From Candidatus Aenigmatarchaeota archaeon (lineage in GTDB: Archaea; Aenigmatarchaeota; Aenigmatarchaeia; QMZS01): a DNA stretch of 64,000 nt. Shown here piece after piece: positions 25,495 through 33,985 of the stretch. Both the position numbers and the translations under genes were made by a program. The notes beneath the pieces were generated by a model. The model ran no database searches. It was not told the origin of the DNA and was given only the letters and a program-made list of their open reading frames with translations. The stretch's first letter is position 1, and every line of letters starts with the position of its first letter. The stretch lies in the NCBI GenBank assembly GCA_016932615.1, contig JAFGCN010000018.1, forward strand, positions 5,936 to 69,935, written 5' to 3'.

Positions 25495-27033
25495 TTACTG
25501 GCACTCGGAAAGTTCCCTTAGCCGCTCGACAACCTTTTCCCGACCAAGTATCAGGACAAGGACTCCAAACCGGGGACCCCGGTCCTTGCCTATCAGGGTG
25601 CGGTATAGGAAAGTAAACATTTCTTTTGGCTTGAGGCCCGCGGACTTTATCGTCTCGTAAGTGACGTTCAAAATCTCTTCTTCCCCGTCAAGCCCGATTA
25701 TGTTTTCGGCGATTTGCTTCAGGAGAAGCTTTTGCGGCTCGTCAAGAGAAACCGGCTCCTCAATAAGCGAAAGCTGCATGTCTTTAGGCGCGTAGTTTTC
25801 AAGCCAGAATCTCGCCTTGTCCATGCGAGAAAGTGCCCTGCCCAGGTCTGAGAAGTCTGCCTGGCTGTCTTTCTGCTTCAGGAGCGCTTCTGCCTGGTCC
25901 TGAAGCTTGTCTGGGGAGACTGTCTGGAGTAAGTTTACCAGCTCAGAAAACGAAATCCGCACAGGGCAGCGCTCGTAGTTTTCAAGCCGGCTAAGCTCGT
26001 ACCTCCTCTTGGTTTCGTCTTCTGACTCTGCAAGGCCATAGTGCCCCTTTTCGGCGCAGTCAAAGGAGTCATAGATTGAATAAATATCCGTGTCAAAAGG
26101 CACGAAAACCGCCTTTTTGAGCCGCTGTGTGTACATGAACCGCACAACTTCCGGCTCGTAAATCTCAAGAAGCGTGGTGAGAGTTGCCACATTTCCCTTG
26201 GACTTGCTCATCTTCTCCTCCTGCCCCTTAAGGTAGATAAACTCGTACATTGTGCCGACAGGCGGCTCGTAGCCAAAAACTTCCTTCGAGATGAGAGTGC
26301 CTGTGTCCCAGGAGCCGCCCGATGCCATGTGGTCTTTCCCTGCGCTCTCGAAATCAACTCCAAAATAAGCCCACCTAGAAGGCCAGTCCACCCTCCACTT
26401 GAGCTTTACAATTCCAACCTTCCTGAAGTCAATCTTGTTTGAAAACCCGCACTCGCAGGAATATTCTATTTCATATCCTCCGGGGTATTTTACCTTAGTG
26501 TTGTCTTTTCCGCACTTTTCGCAGTAAACGGTGACTGGGAGCCATTCAGGCGTCAGGACTTCAGCCCTTGCGGCATTAAGAACCTTCTTTATCTCCTCGG
26601 TCTTTTCAAGCGCAGTCTTTATGTTCTCGGCAAACTTGCACTTTCCATAAAGCTCCGCTGCAGAAATAAACTCTGTCTCGACTCCGATTAGTTTTAGCTC
26701 CTTTACAAGGCCCTCCTTGTAGTGGTCAGCGTACGTCTTGTGGCAGCCAAAAGGGTCAGGAACCCTTGAGACAGGAAGGCCCAGATGCGCCCCAAAGCTT
26801 TCAGGCACGCCGCTTGGAACCTTTCTAAACCTGTCAAAATCATCCCACACATACTGGAAAGTGGACTTTCTTCCAAGGTCCAAAAGCGCCCTATGCACAA
26901 AATACTGAGTCATTATCTCCCTTGCATTTCCTATGTGAACTATCCCTGAGGGAGTAATCCCGCTCTCTACGACAAAACGGTCTTTCTGGCGGGTTTCGGT
27001 TATTTCCTTTGCAAAACTGTCTGCCCAGTGCAT
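25495..27033 (-). CDS. lysS: Lysyl-tRNA synthetase, class I
   Basis: A 512-residue class I LysRS of archaeal type. HIGH-like motif HIGN (33-36, in TPSGIVHIGNARE) and KMSKS (about 274-278). A Zn-binding insert CEKCGKDN...CECG follows the connective region, and a helical C-terminal anticodon-binding cage ends the protein. It charges tRNA-Lys. I start at ATG 27033 (MHWADSFAKE), the family start; the in-frame upstream extension would overlap the divergent gene at 27113. Confidence 0.96.
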   Translation of the reverse strand: MHWADSFAKEITETRQKDRFVVESGITPSGIVHIGNAREIMTQYFVHRALLDLGRKSTFQYVWDDFDRFRKVPSGVPESFGAHLGLPVSRVPDPFGCHKTYADHYKEGLVKELKLIGVETEFISAAELYGKCKFAENIKTALEKTEEIKKVLNAARAEVLTPEWLPVTVYCEKCGKDNTKVKYPGGYEIEYSCECGFSNKIDFRKVGIVKLKWRVDWPSRWAYFGVDFESAGKDHMASGGSWDTGTLISKEVFGYEPPVGTMYEFIYLKGQEEKMSKSKGNVATLTTLLEIYEPEVVRFMYTQRLKKAVFVPFDTDIYSIYDSFDCAEKGHYGLAESEDETKRRYELSRLENYERCPVRISFSELVNLLQTVSPDKLQDQAEALLKQKDSQADFSDLGRALSRMDKARFWLENYAPKDMQLSLIEEPVSLDEPQKLLLKQIAENIIGLDGEEEILNVTYETIKSAGLKPKEMFTFLYRTLIGKDRGPRFGVLVLILGREKVVERLRELSECQ

Positions 27034-27112
27034 AATTAAACAGCTTTTGAAAAATAAAGCCAAGTTGCCTTCACAGCTTAAGTATAAATACTCCTGAAAT
27101 GTAGTAACTGTT

Positions 27113-27541
27113 ATGGGAAAAAGCAAAGGCAGTTATTGGGTGGAAGTTGGACACCGATTCGACAGAGAGCCGGAATCTGTCCGCAAAATATCCTCTGCAA
27201 AAGGTCCCCTACAACTGAATCTTTATCAGATACCCCCCTCCTTGAAGGAGGCAAACAAAATACTCCGGGGGGAAAATGGCAGAGGGGCAGGGACCCATTT
27301 GGGGACAAGATACCGAATAGAGTGGACAGGAAATGGTCCCGCGTCTGCTGTGCATGGATATATCCTTGACGGTAGCGGCGAACCTTATCCCGCAATAGAG
27401 TTAACTCTCCCAAAAACAACCCTTGGACCCAACAATCTTGCCACCGTCGGGCGGGCGCTTTTTGATATGGATGGGCGGTTGAGAGACCATATTGAACAGA
27501 CACAAGTTTACAGAGGAAATAAACTACCCTCTGCCTTTTAA
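27113..27541 (+). CDS. Hypothetical protein, 142 residues
   Basis: No recognised family; soluble, beta-rich by appearance (GTRYRIEWTGNGPASAVHGYILDG). Its ATG (GTTATGGG) has AGTATAAATAC about 25 nt upstream, good evidence that it is expressed. It diverges from lysS and is followed 18 nt later by the tRNA-Arg gene. Confidence 0.55.
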   Translation: MGKSKGSYWVEVGHRFDREPESVRKISSAKGPLQLNLYQIPPSLKEANKILRGENGRGAGTHLGTRYRIEWTGNGPASAVHGYILDGSGEPYPAIELTLPKTTLGPNNLATVGRALFDMDGRLRDHIEQTQVYRGNKLPSAF

Positions 27542-27559
27542 GAAATCATCTATTTTTAT

Positions 27560-27933
27560 GGGCCCGTAGCTCAGTCCGTATCCCTTTCTTTCCAAAAGAA
27601 AGGTCTAAGGGTCACCCCAAAGAAAGGGTTTCCCTTGGCTAATTTGGTCAGGAGAATAGGATACGGGAGCAATTTGGATAGAGCGCTTGGCTTCGGTTGA
27701 GCCCTTTTCTCGCGAGAAAAGGTTTCAATCCCAAAAGAGGCATATTCCTGCTTCGCAGAAAGAATGCCTCAGGGGAAGGACTTGTTCAGCCAAAATGCCT
27801 GCATTCGTCCAGAAGTATCAGAAGGTACCAGGAGGTCGGGGGTTCAAAGTCAGGCTTTCTTTCTAAAGAAAGAACGCCCGACACCTCTAAGAAAGAACTC
27901 TTCTTGGAGAAGATGAAAATCCTCCCGGGCTCA
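27560..27933 (+). tRNA. tRNA-Arg(UCG) with three introns
   Basis: Acceptor GGGCCCG (27560-27566) pairs with CGGGCTC (27926-27932), discriminator A 27933. Proposed exons are 27560-27574, 27673-27696, 27827-27848 and 27920-27933, which join to a 75-nt class I tRNA. D stem is GCTC/GAGC, anticodon stem CTTGG/CCAGG, anticodon TCG at 27693-27695, and T arm GGGGG-TTCAAAT-CCTCC. The introns are about 98 nt (D-loop), 130 nt (after G37) and 71 nt (T-loop, 59/60). Intron 1 ends pair perfectly (CCGTATCC/GGATACGG). Splice points are my inference from secondary structure. A T-run follows the gene. Confidence 0.8.
27579..27628 (+). repeat. Intron repeat copy 1 (tRNA-Arg D-loop intron)
   Basis: TATCCCTTTCTTT, a short loop, AAAGAAAGGTCT, then a GGGTCACCCCAAAGAAAG tail. 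It is nearly identical to the inverted copy in the T-loop intron of tRNA-Leu(CAA) (43008-43052) and related to the GGTCTGACAACCCC version in the tRNA-Leu D-loop introns. Confidence 0.7.
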
Positions 27934-27942
27934 TTTTTTTAA
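27933..27942 (+). terminator. T-run terminator after tRNA-Arg
   Basis: A run of eight T directly follows the discriminator A, typical of archaeal polymerase termination. Confidence 0.5.
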
Positions 27943-27999
27943 AAAATTTGACATATGCCAGATTCCTTCAGAACGACAATTTGAGAGTGGGTTTTTCTT

Positions 28000-28165
28000 T
28001 GGGGTTGTCAGCCCTTTCTTTTTAGTGAAACTCCCGGAAAAGAAAGGTATGACCCCGGGCTTATATTTTAAAAACTGCAACCGAGGAAAACACACAAAAA
28101 TACCCCTTAAGCAGTTTTCTTCTGGGGTTGTTAGACCTTTTCTTTTTCTAAAGAAAGGGGCTGAC
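28000..28165 (-). repeat. Two solo copies of the tRNA-intron repeat outside a recognisable tRNA
   Basis: This 166-nt part of the 259-nt gap between tRNA-Arg and the FTR-like gene holds two minus-strand copies. At about 28003-28062 the minus strand reads GGTCATACCTTTCTTTTC ... AAAGAAAGGGCTGACAACCCC. At about 28112-28162 it reads CCCCTTTCTTT ... AAAGGTCTAACAACCCC. No cloverleaf could be assembled around them. They may be relics of a decayed tRNA or insertions of the element itself. Confidence 0.6.
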
Positions 28166-28192
28166 TTTTAAGCTTTTAATCCTGAATTATCT

Positions 28193-28486
28193 ATGAAAAA
28201 GGAGGCAAAGGACCAATCAACCGAGGAAAAGGTCGCCCAATTGATGAAAAATTATGAAGCTTATGCTGACGAGGAGGGAATCCGGCTCAACCCAAACAAG
28301 GTAATCGTCGAGGCGGTAATCCGGCGGCTCGTCCATAACGAAAATATTTACGGCTGCGCCTATTGCCCCTGCCGGAAAGTCACCGGAAAAAAGGCGGAAG
28401 ACAAGAAAATTATCTGCCCCTGCATATTTCACAGGGACGAAATCCGGGAAAAAGGCCATTGCCACTGCATGCTGTTTGTAAGGTGA
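28193..28486 (+). CDS. Ferredoxin:thioredoxin reductase catalytic subunit-like protein
   Basis: A 97-residue FTR beta-type protein. Its Cys pattern CAYCPC (55-60), CPC (75-77) and CHC (90-92) matches the CPC/CPC/CHC signature that binds the [4Fe-4S] cluster next to a redox disulfide. It is expected to reduce thioredoxin-like partners with electrons from ferredoxin. Full length for the family. The upstream alpha subunit of plants is not expected in archaea. Confidence 0.88.
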   Translation: MKKEAKDQSTEEKVAQLMKNYEAYADEEGIRLNPNKVIVEAVIRRLVHNENIYGCAYCPCRKVTGKKAEDKKIICPCIFHRDEIREKGHCHCMLFVR

Positions 28487-28513
28487 TTTAAAAACATTTT
28501 TGCAGATTAAGGT

Positions 28514-29716
28514 ATGGCTTACCAACCGCCCCAAAAAATTCTAGACAAATACGCTGATTTATTGGTAAATTTTGCGCTGGGTGGAGGAAAAGGTGTAAAG
28601 CCGGGGGAAGTAGTATTCCTTCAGGTGCCTGAATGCGCTAAGCCCATGCTTGCCCCACTTCAGAGGGCGGTCCTCAAGGCAAAAGCGCATGCGATAATCC
28701 AGTACCTGCCTGAAGGCATTTCGAGGGATTTTTTTGAGATAGGAAGCGAAAAGCAGTTCACATATTTCCCAAAAAAATTTATGAAGTCGCGAGTCGATAC
28801 AATAGACCACAACATAAGCATTATTTCTGAAACAAATCCGCATGAGCTTGAGGGAATAAACCCGAAAAAGATAATGGCCCGGCAGAATGCCTGGAAACCG
28901 TACCTGGACTGGATTAACGAAAAGGAAAACAAAAAGAAATTCACCTGGACTCTTGCACTCTATGGTACAGAAGGCATGGCAAAGGAGGCTAAAATGACCC
29001 TTAAGGAGTATTGGGCGGAGATCATAAAAGCATGCTACCTTGACAATCCAAATCCAATAAAGAAATGGAAGGAAATCTCGGCAGAGGTCAACAGAATAAA
29101 AAGCAAGCTGGATAAGCTCAAGATAAAAAAAGTCAGAGTCGAGGCCAGAGGAACAGACCTGACCATTGGAATCGGAAAAAAGCGCAAGTGGTGTGGCTGC
29201 GAAGGAAGAAACATTCCAAGCTTCGAGATCTATACAAGCCCCGACTGCAGAGACATAAACGGACACATATCCTTCAATGTTCCGCTTTACAGATTTGGAA
29301 ATCTCATTAAAGATATCCAGCTCGACATTGAACACGGGAAAATCGTAAGGGCAAAAGCAAAGCAAGGAGAAAAATTCCTGAAAGAAATGATAAAAACGCC
29401 TGGAGGAGACCACATCGGAGAGTTTTCCATGACTGACAAGAGACTTTCAAGAATCACAAAATATATGGCAACCACCCTATTTGACGAAAATGTTGGAGGA
29501 AAATTTGGGAATTCTCACTTAGCTCTTGGAAAATCCCTATGGAACACCTATGACGGCGACCTGTCAAAAACCTCTAAAGGTGCGCTAATGAAGCTTGGCT
29601 TCAATGATTCCCCAATTCACGTAGACATCTTCAACACAGAAAACAGAAAAGTCACCGCAACGCTCGAAGGTGGAAAAGAAGTCGTAATTTACAAAGACGG
29701 AAAATTCCAAGTCTGA
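28514..29716 (+). CDS. M29-family metalloaminopeptidase
   Basis: A 400-residue aminopeptidase of the AmpS/T/PepS family. The conserved C-terminal metal segments are seen: EIYTSPD, GDHIGEFSMTD, then TLFDENVGGKFGNSHLALG, with the usual Glu/His ligands. It removes N-terminal residues in the cytoplasm. Length matches the family (about 370-410). It starts 27 nt after the FTR-like stop. Confidence 0.88.
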   Translation: MAYQPPQKILDKYADLLVNFALGGGKGVKPGEVVFLQVPECAKPMLAPLQRAVLKAKAHAIIQYLPEGISRDFFEIGSEKQFTYFPKKFMKSRVDTIDHNISIISETNPHELEGINPKKIMARQNAWKPYLDWINEKENKKKFTWTLALYGTEGMAKEAKMTLKEYWAEIIKACYLDNPNPIKKWKEISAEVNRIKSKLDKLKIKKVRVEARGTDLTIGIGKKRKWCGCEGRNIPSFEIYTSPDCRDINGHISFNVPLYRFGNLIKDIQLDIEHGKIVRAKAKQGEKFLKEMIKTPGGDHIGEFSMTDKRLSRITKYMATTLFDENVGGKFGNSHLALGKSLWNTYDGDLSKTSKGALMKLGFNDSPIHVDIFNTENRKVTATLEGGKEVVIYKDGKFQV

Positions 29717-29726
29717 CCCTTGTATA

Positions 29727-29744
29727 AAACTCGCCGACGAGTTT
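29727..29744. terminator. Hairpin between convergent genes
   Basis: A perfect 7-bp inverted repeat AAACTCG-CCGA-CGAGTTT lies in the 36-nt space between the convergent M29 and 207-residue genes, a plausible bidirectional terminator. Confidence 0.35.
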
Positions 29745-29752
29745 ATTGATTC

Positions 29753-30376
29753 TTATTTGTATAGGGTTTCTGCCCAGGCCTTCGCAAGCTCTTTACTTCC
29801 CATTTGAAAAGGGTAGTTAAGCCCTTCAAGCTCTTTTATCAATGCCTGCATCCCGTGAGGCCGGACAGGCATCAGCATTGTTTCAAGTTCCTCTGGCTCT
29901 TTCATGCGCTTCATCACGAGATAGTGCAGGTAAAATTCTGCAAATTCCTTTTTGGAAAGGGGCGTTGAGGAGTAAACCTTCGAGGCAATAAGCTCGACAA
30001 AAAACTGCTTCATAATCTTGAGGTACCCGTGCTTTGCCGCCCGAAGGTCAGCAAAAAAATCCTGAACCTGCGGCACCAGGCGCGGGCAGTCTATCCTTTC
30101 CTGGATTTCCTTATTCACGCCTTCCTTTTCGTTCAGCAAAAGAAAGATAAACCGCACAAAGTAGCCCCGGAAAAGCTGGCGGTTTTTCACCTTTTCGTTT
30201 TCTGGGTTTACGAAAATCTCCATGTCCTTTCCGGTGTCTCCTTTCAGGAACTCGACCTTGCAGCTTTGGGTTATAATTATTCTCTCGAATCTTAGCGGGT
30301 AATCTAATTTTGTAATAAGGTCGGCAATCTCTTGCTTAAGAGACTCGTCGTCCATCTCAAAAACAAGATGGGTCAT
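29753..30376 (-). CDS. Hypothetical protein, 207 residues
   Basis: Soluble alpha-rich protein; no motif recognised. It has a leaderless-type start (ATATTATGAC) and normal base composition for the region. The single Cys pair and absence of membrane segments give no functional clue. Confidence 0.6.
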   Translation of the reverse strand: MTHLVFEMDDESLKQEIADLITKLDYPLRFERIIITQSCKVEFLKGDTGKDMEIFVNPENEKVKNRQLFRGYFVRFIFLLLNEKEGVNKEIQERIDCPRLVPQVQDFFADLRAAKHGYLKIMKQFFVELIASKVYSSTPLSKKEFAEFYLHYLVMKRMKEPEELETMLMPVRPHGMQALIKELEGLNYPFQMGSKELAKAWAETLYK

Positions 30377-30421
30377 AATATTCTTCTTCTGGTAATCTTA
30401 AGTGTTTAATCGCTCGTGTAG

Positions 30422-31288
30422 CTACTCCCGCCTGCAAAAAATATAGCTTAGGAAAGCATATACCAGCTTTGCTGCCAGGAAATCGGGCGCCTTGTTCTGA
30501 GGATTTGGCGAAAGCTCAACAAGGTCAAACCCCACAATTTCTTTTTCCTCGGCGAGCCGCTTTAAGAACTTAAGAACTTGGTACCACTGGAGCCCGCCCG
30601 GCTCGGGAGAGCCCGTCGAAGGCATGATTCCTGTGTCAAAAACGTCCAAATCAATTGTCACATAGACCTTCTGCCCTGCGGACCTGACTGCCTCTTCAAT
30701 CCAGCTCTCAGTATTCCAGAGGTCTTTGGCGTAGAAGATTTTTCCGGTTTCCGTTTTTTCGAGTTCCGTGTCATCCATGCTCCGGATTCCAACCTGAACA
30801 ATATCTGCAACTTCCCTTGCCCTTGCCATCACGCTGGCGTGGCTTAAGGGATCTTCATTGTATTCGTCCCTCAGGTCCGTGTGGGCGTCAAGCTGGACAA
30901 CCGTCAGGACGCCCTGTTTTGCGTGAGCCCTTATCGCGCCGATGCTCACGGTGTGCTCGCCTCCAAGAATCACAGTAAACTTGCCCTTTGAAGAAAGCCG
31001 CGCCACTTCAGCTTCAACTGTTTCCACAAGCTCTTTTGAACTATCCGCACCAATCGGCTCGGCTGTATAAATTCCCTTTTCACAAACTGAAAAATCCGTC
31101 TCGATGTCGTAAAGCTCCATGTACTGGGAGGCCTTGATTATCGCCTCAGGACCTTTTTCAGAGCCCTCTGTCCAGCCCCGAAGCCAAAAGCTGGTCTTAT
31201 CAAACGGAACGGGAAGAATTACAATCTTGGCTTTTTCCAGCTCAGAATATTCTCCGGTAAGCCCTGCAAAGTTGAGTTTTTCTTCCAT
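30422..31288 (-). CDS. speB: Agmatinase / arginase-family ureohydrolase
   Basis: A 288-residue ureohydrolase with the binuclear Mn site: GGEHTVSIG, DAHTDLRDE, and TIDLDVFDTGIMPSTGSPEPGGL. The length and the short N-terminus match archaeal agmatinases, which convert agmatine to putrescine plus urea for polyamine (and hypusine) synthesis. No eIF5A gene is adjacent here. A link to the GNAT-HDAC fusion (possible acetylpolyamine turnover) is speculative. Confidence 0.9.
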   Translation of the reverse strand: MEEKLNFAGLTGEYSELEKAKIVILPVPFDKTSFWLRGWTEGSEKGPEAIIKASQYMELYDIETDFSVCEKGIYTAEPIGADSSKELVETVEAEVARLSSKGKFTVILGGEHTVSIGAIRAHAKQGVLTVVQLDAHTDLRDEYNEDPLSHASVMARAREVADIVQVGIRSMDDTELEKTETGKIFYAKDLWNTESWIEEAVRSAGQKVYVTIDLDVFDTGIMPSTGSPEPGGLQWYQVLKFLKRLAEEKEIVGFDLVELSPNPQNKAPDFLAAKLVYAFLSYIFCRRE

Positions 31289-31356
31289 AATAATAGCGCC
31301 TAGGAAAGCTCAAAAAAAGAGTAAAACTCAATGAGGATGCAGTAAGCACAGTACTG

Positions 31357-31767
31357 CTAGAACTGAATTTTTCTGGCAGTACCTAGAACCAAGTCTCTCA
31401 TTGGACATATCTGACAATCCGAATTTTCAGATAGATACTTTATTTGTTTATCCCTAATCTCCATAACATCTCCTGTTTCCAAGGGCAAAACTCCCGTGTG
31501 TTTTAATTGATTAAACAGATTGTACGTTGCTCCACAGGAATCGCAAATATCCCCCCTCCATTTGAGGTAACTAACTTCGGCAATCTCTTTAGCAAAACTT
31601 GCGGTATCTAATCCGCCTAATCCTGAAGCATCACACCACCTCTCATAGGTATCACCGGGAAGTAATTTTAGATTAAGCGCCTGCCGCTCCAGAATTCTTT
31701 CTGGGGTCTTCTTGCCCGGCCTTCCGCACATCACAGGTTCGCCATCGCCAGAATATTCAAAAACCAT
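31357..31767 (-). CDS. Hypothetical protein with Cys pairs
   Basis: 136 residues. A CDSC pair (about 74-77) and a CQICPM pair near the C-terminus could form a zinc site or bind a cluster. The start is supported by an AGGTG Shine-Dalgarno-like element 6 nt before the ATG at 31767. It lies just downstream of the uL23 gene on the same strand, so it may be the last gene of that unit. Confidence 0.55.
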   Translation of the reverse strand: MVFEYSGDGEPVMCGRPGKKTPERILERQALNLKLLPGDTYERWCDASGLGGLDTASFAKEIAEVSYLKWRGDICDSCGATYNLFNQLKHTGVLPLETGDVMEIRDKQIKYLSENSDCQICPMRDLVLGTARKIQF

Positions 31768-31784
31768 AATCGCACCTCAAAAAC

Positions 31785-32051
31785 CTAAATTACGCCAAGC
31801 TTAACGGCAATATCTCCTGCAGGGCTTTCTGGCTTCAATTTAACGATTGCCTTCTTGCTCCCTGTCCGGTCAATAAGCGTGTTAACCTTTTCCACTTTGA
31901 CCTTGAATTCCTCTTCAAAGGCCTGCTTTACCACCATCCGGGGCGTTTTAAGGACTTTCAGCTTGAAAATCAGCTTGTTTTCGCTCTCTATGAGCCGAAC
32001 CGCCTTTTCGCTCGTAACCGGATGCTCCACTAGCTCCCAAAATGATACCAT
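31785..32051 (-). CDS. rplW: Large ribosomal subunit protein uL23
   Basis: An 88-residue uL23: LVEHPVTSEKAVRLIESENK and the C-terminal KKAIVKLKPESPAGDIAVKLGVI are characteristic. It lies near the peptide exit tunnel and contacts SRP and Sec61. The canonical neighbours uL4 (upstream) and uL2 (downstream) are missing from direct contact: uL4 is at 35283-36080, same strand, with five unrelated genes in between. Confidence 0.95.
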   Translation of the reverse strand: MVSFWELVEHPVTSEKAVRLIESENKLIFKLKVLKTPRMVVKQAFEEEFKVKVEKVNTLIDRTGSKKAIVKLKPESPAGDIAVKLGVI

Positions 32052-32129
32052 AAGATAAATAGCAAAAGATTAAAAGGGTCTAAAAGGCAAAAAATTCGCC
32101 CCTCTTGTATATTATAGCAGATATGTATT

Positions 32130-32903
32130 ATGGCTGATTCCTCAGCAAAAGGAGCATATTCTGGATACTCTGAAAATAAAGGTGCGAAGGCACGGTCGGC
32201 AGGCAATGTCAATCCCCCCGTTGGCTTTGACCCAAATTACTTCAGGCAGACCTCCAAAGGAGATGCTAATAACCCGGAGGCAAAAAAAGCCGCCGAGGAA
32301 TTATACGAGGCGCTTCCCCCAGCAATCCAAAACTATCTTGCCCGGGAGCAGGCGGCAACTTCAAGAGCAAACTACGGCCCACCCACAAACCACAAAATCA
32401 TGTCTGGTGTAGATGCGGCATATATGAAGCAGGGCTCAAAAAGCCCAGTTAACTATGCCGCCACTCCTGGAAAATCGCCGGGGCAGATGCAGGTCGCGCC
32501 AAATTATGATAGCAAAATGGCGCAGCAGCTGGGCCCGGGCAAGGGGCCAAATCCTCAGATGCCCGTCCCCCCAAGCCCCGGACGAATGCTGGCTTCCATG
32601 TTTATCCCCTTAATCCCCTCAGCACTTGTTTACAAAGCCGGATTCAACATAGCCCAGTCAGCATTCCCTGGATTGGCATACTCTAGTCTACCCTATATTG
32701 GGAGTCTAGGAGGACCCGGAGGACTCGCCCTGGGAATCGGCATGGCCTACGGACTAACCAAGGTATCTGGAGCAGTTTTCAAGGGCGCAAGCAAAGTCGT
32801 CCAGAAAGTGTACCAGAAAAAAGACAAGCTGAATAAGGGCTACGAAGCCCTTCAAAAGCCAGGCGCCGCGCCGGCAGGCCCGATGCCTGCAAGAGGAATA
32901 TGA
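32130..32903 (+). CDS. Orphan membrane protein A (disordered N-terminus, two TM)
   Basis: A 257-residue protein. Residues 1-150 are low-complexity, rich in Ala/Gly/Pro/Asn/Gln, with no signal peptide. Two hydrophobic segments follow (about 152-174 and 185-208). A basic helical tail ends it (VFKGASKVVQKVYQKKDKLN). It shares segments with protein D (33986-34792): MSGVDAAYMKQGSKSPV versus VSGVNGTYSSGGIQSPV, YDSKMAQQL versus YDSGMASQL, and the FKG...GYE tail. Its stop overlaps the start of gene B as ATGA. Function unknown. Confidence 0.7.
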   Translation: MADSSAKGAYSGYSENKGAKARSAGNVNPPVGFDPNYFRQTSKGDANNPEAKKAAEELYEALPPAIQNYLAREQAATSRANYGPPTNHKIMSGVDAAYMKQGSKSPVNYAATPGKSPGQMQVAPNYDSKMAQQLGPGKGPNPQMPVPPSPGRMLASMFIPLIPSALVYKAGFNIAQSAFPGLAYSSLPYIGSLGGPGGLALGIGMAYGLTKVSGAVFKGASKVVQKVYQKKDKLNKGYEALQKPGAAPAGPMPARGI

Positions 32904-33463
32904 CCGAAGGAGAAATCAAGGCAGGAGGAAAAACAATCCTGGAAAATGTGCAGGGTGCGTACCGACAGGAAAAATCAGCTCCACCTGTAGTGAATCGGGC
33001 AGGAATGGCGCAATACAACTCCTCAATTGCTTCGCCCTACCTGGCAAACACAGCCCCATACTCTGCTTTCCCCCCACCAGGCGCAAAGCCCGCCCAGCTA
33101 TCCAAAAAAGCGCAGCTTGGAGTTTACCTTGCAATCGGAGCGCCAATTACATATTGGATTGGCGCAAAAATCGCCCAAAAAAGCGAACCTGTGGCAGAAT
33201 ACCTGCAGGAACATGGAGGTGTTCTTGGAAGGGATTGGATTGGGCTCGAGCCGCTAGCCATTGGAATCCCGACAATCCTTGGGCTTTACCTTGCAACAGA
33301 TAAAATCGTCGAGCGCCTTAGGCCAACTGCAGAAAAAATTGCAAAAGGCCCTGCAAAAAAGCTTGTAGACGGATACAAAAAGCTGGAAGACCGCGCGGCA
33401 GATTCCCTTTTGGCCGCAGATTCCATAGTGCAAAAGGCCAAAAAAGCGCAGGAAAGGAGATAA
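32900..33463 (+). CDS. Orphan membrane protein B (two TM, helical tail)
   Basis: 187 residues with the same layout as A and D. A polar N-terminus with AGMAQYNSSIASPYLANTAPY precedes TM segments at about 72-90 and 112-132 and a helical basic tail (about 135-187, KKLVDGYKKLEDRAADSLL). It overlaps gene A by 4 nt and converges on gene C with 3 nt between the stops. Confidence 0.65.
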   Translation: MTEGEIKAGGKTILENVQGAYRQEKSAPPVVNRAGMAQYNSSIASPYLANTAPYSAFPPPGAKPAQLSKKAQLGVYLAIGAPITYWIGAKIAQKSEPVAEYLQEHGGVLGRDWIGLEPLAIGIPTILGLYLATDKIVERLRPTAEKIAKGPAKKLVDGYKKLEDRAADSLLAADSIVQKAKKAQERR

Positions 33464-33466
33464 ATA

Positions 33467-33859
33467 CTACTCAAGAATTTTTCTGAGCCGTCCCGCTTTT
33501 CCCTCGCTAAGCTTCTTGTCGATCTCACCGGAAAGAATTTCAAAAAATTTCATCTGCCCATCTATGAATTCTTCAGCTGCCTTCAACCCTTCCTTATCGT
33601 CTTTTGCGCATTTCTTTAGTGCCTTTTTAACCTCAGCAAAATATTCTATCCATGTCTCTGAAACCCCTTTTGCAACCTTCAGCCGCTCAAGATCTCCCTC
33701 TCGCTCTGCCTCGTCAATCGCCCTCAAAAGAACAGTAACCTGCTCGTTATACCTGCCTTCTGTTTCCTTGAGAAGCTGGTCAAAATCAATCTGAATGGGA
33801 GAAAAATCCTCCATTGGGCACGAGGTCTTCCTTGAAGCCCTCTTTTTACAGGCAGCCAT
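33467..33859 (-). CDS. Orphan helical protein C (paralogue of E)
   Basis: 130 residues, all-helical, charged. It shares QVTVLLRAIDEAEREGDLE and FFEILSGEIDKKL with protein E at 34821-35213, so the two are paralogues. Start set at ATG 33859, with AT-rich TATA-like sequence upstream; an earlier in-frame ATG at 33949 would overlap the divergent promoter of gene D. It has a conserved WIEYF centre but no catalytic motif. Confidence 0.68.
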   Translation of the reverse strand: MAACKKRASRKTSCPMEDFSPIQIDFDQLLKETEGRYNEQVTVLLRAIDEAEREGDLERLKVAKGVSETWIEYFAEVKKALKKCAKDDKEGLKAAEEFIDGQMKFFEILSGEIDKKLSEGKAGRLRKILE

Positions 33860-33985
33860 AACTTTCCTAAGGAAATATATATTCAAGACAGGTAAAGCTT
33901 GTTCGCAGATCCTTGCTTTCCTGCAAACCTCCCCAAACCACTCTGACAAACCAAAACCGCTTAAGTACTCCCGCCAGCTAATATT

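Noticed and set aside
28000-28165. Additional tRNA gene with introns
   Set aside because: No acceptor, D or T stem could be paired on either strand around the two repeat copies.
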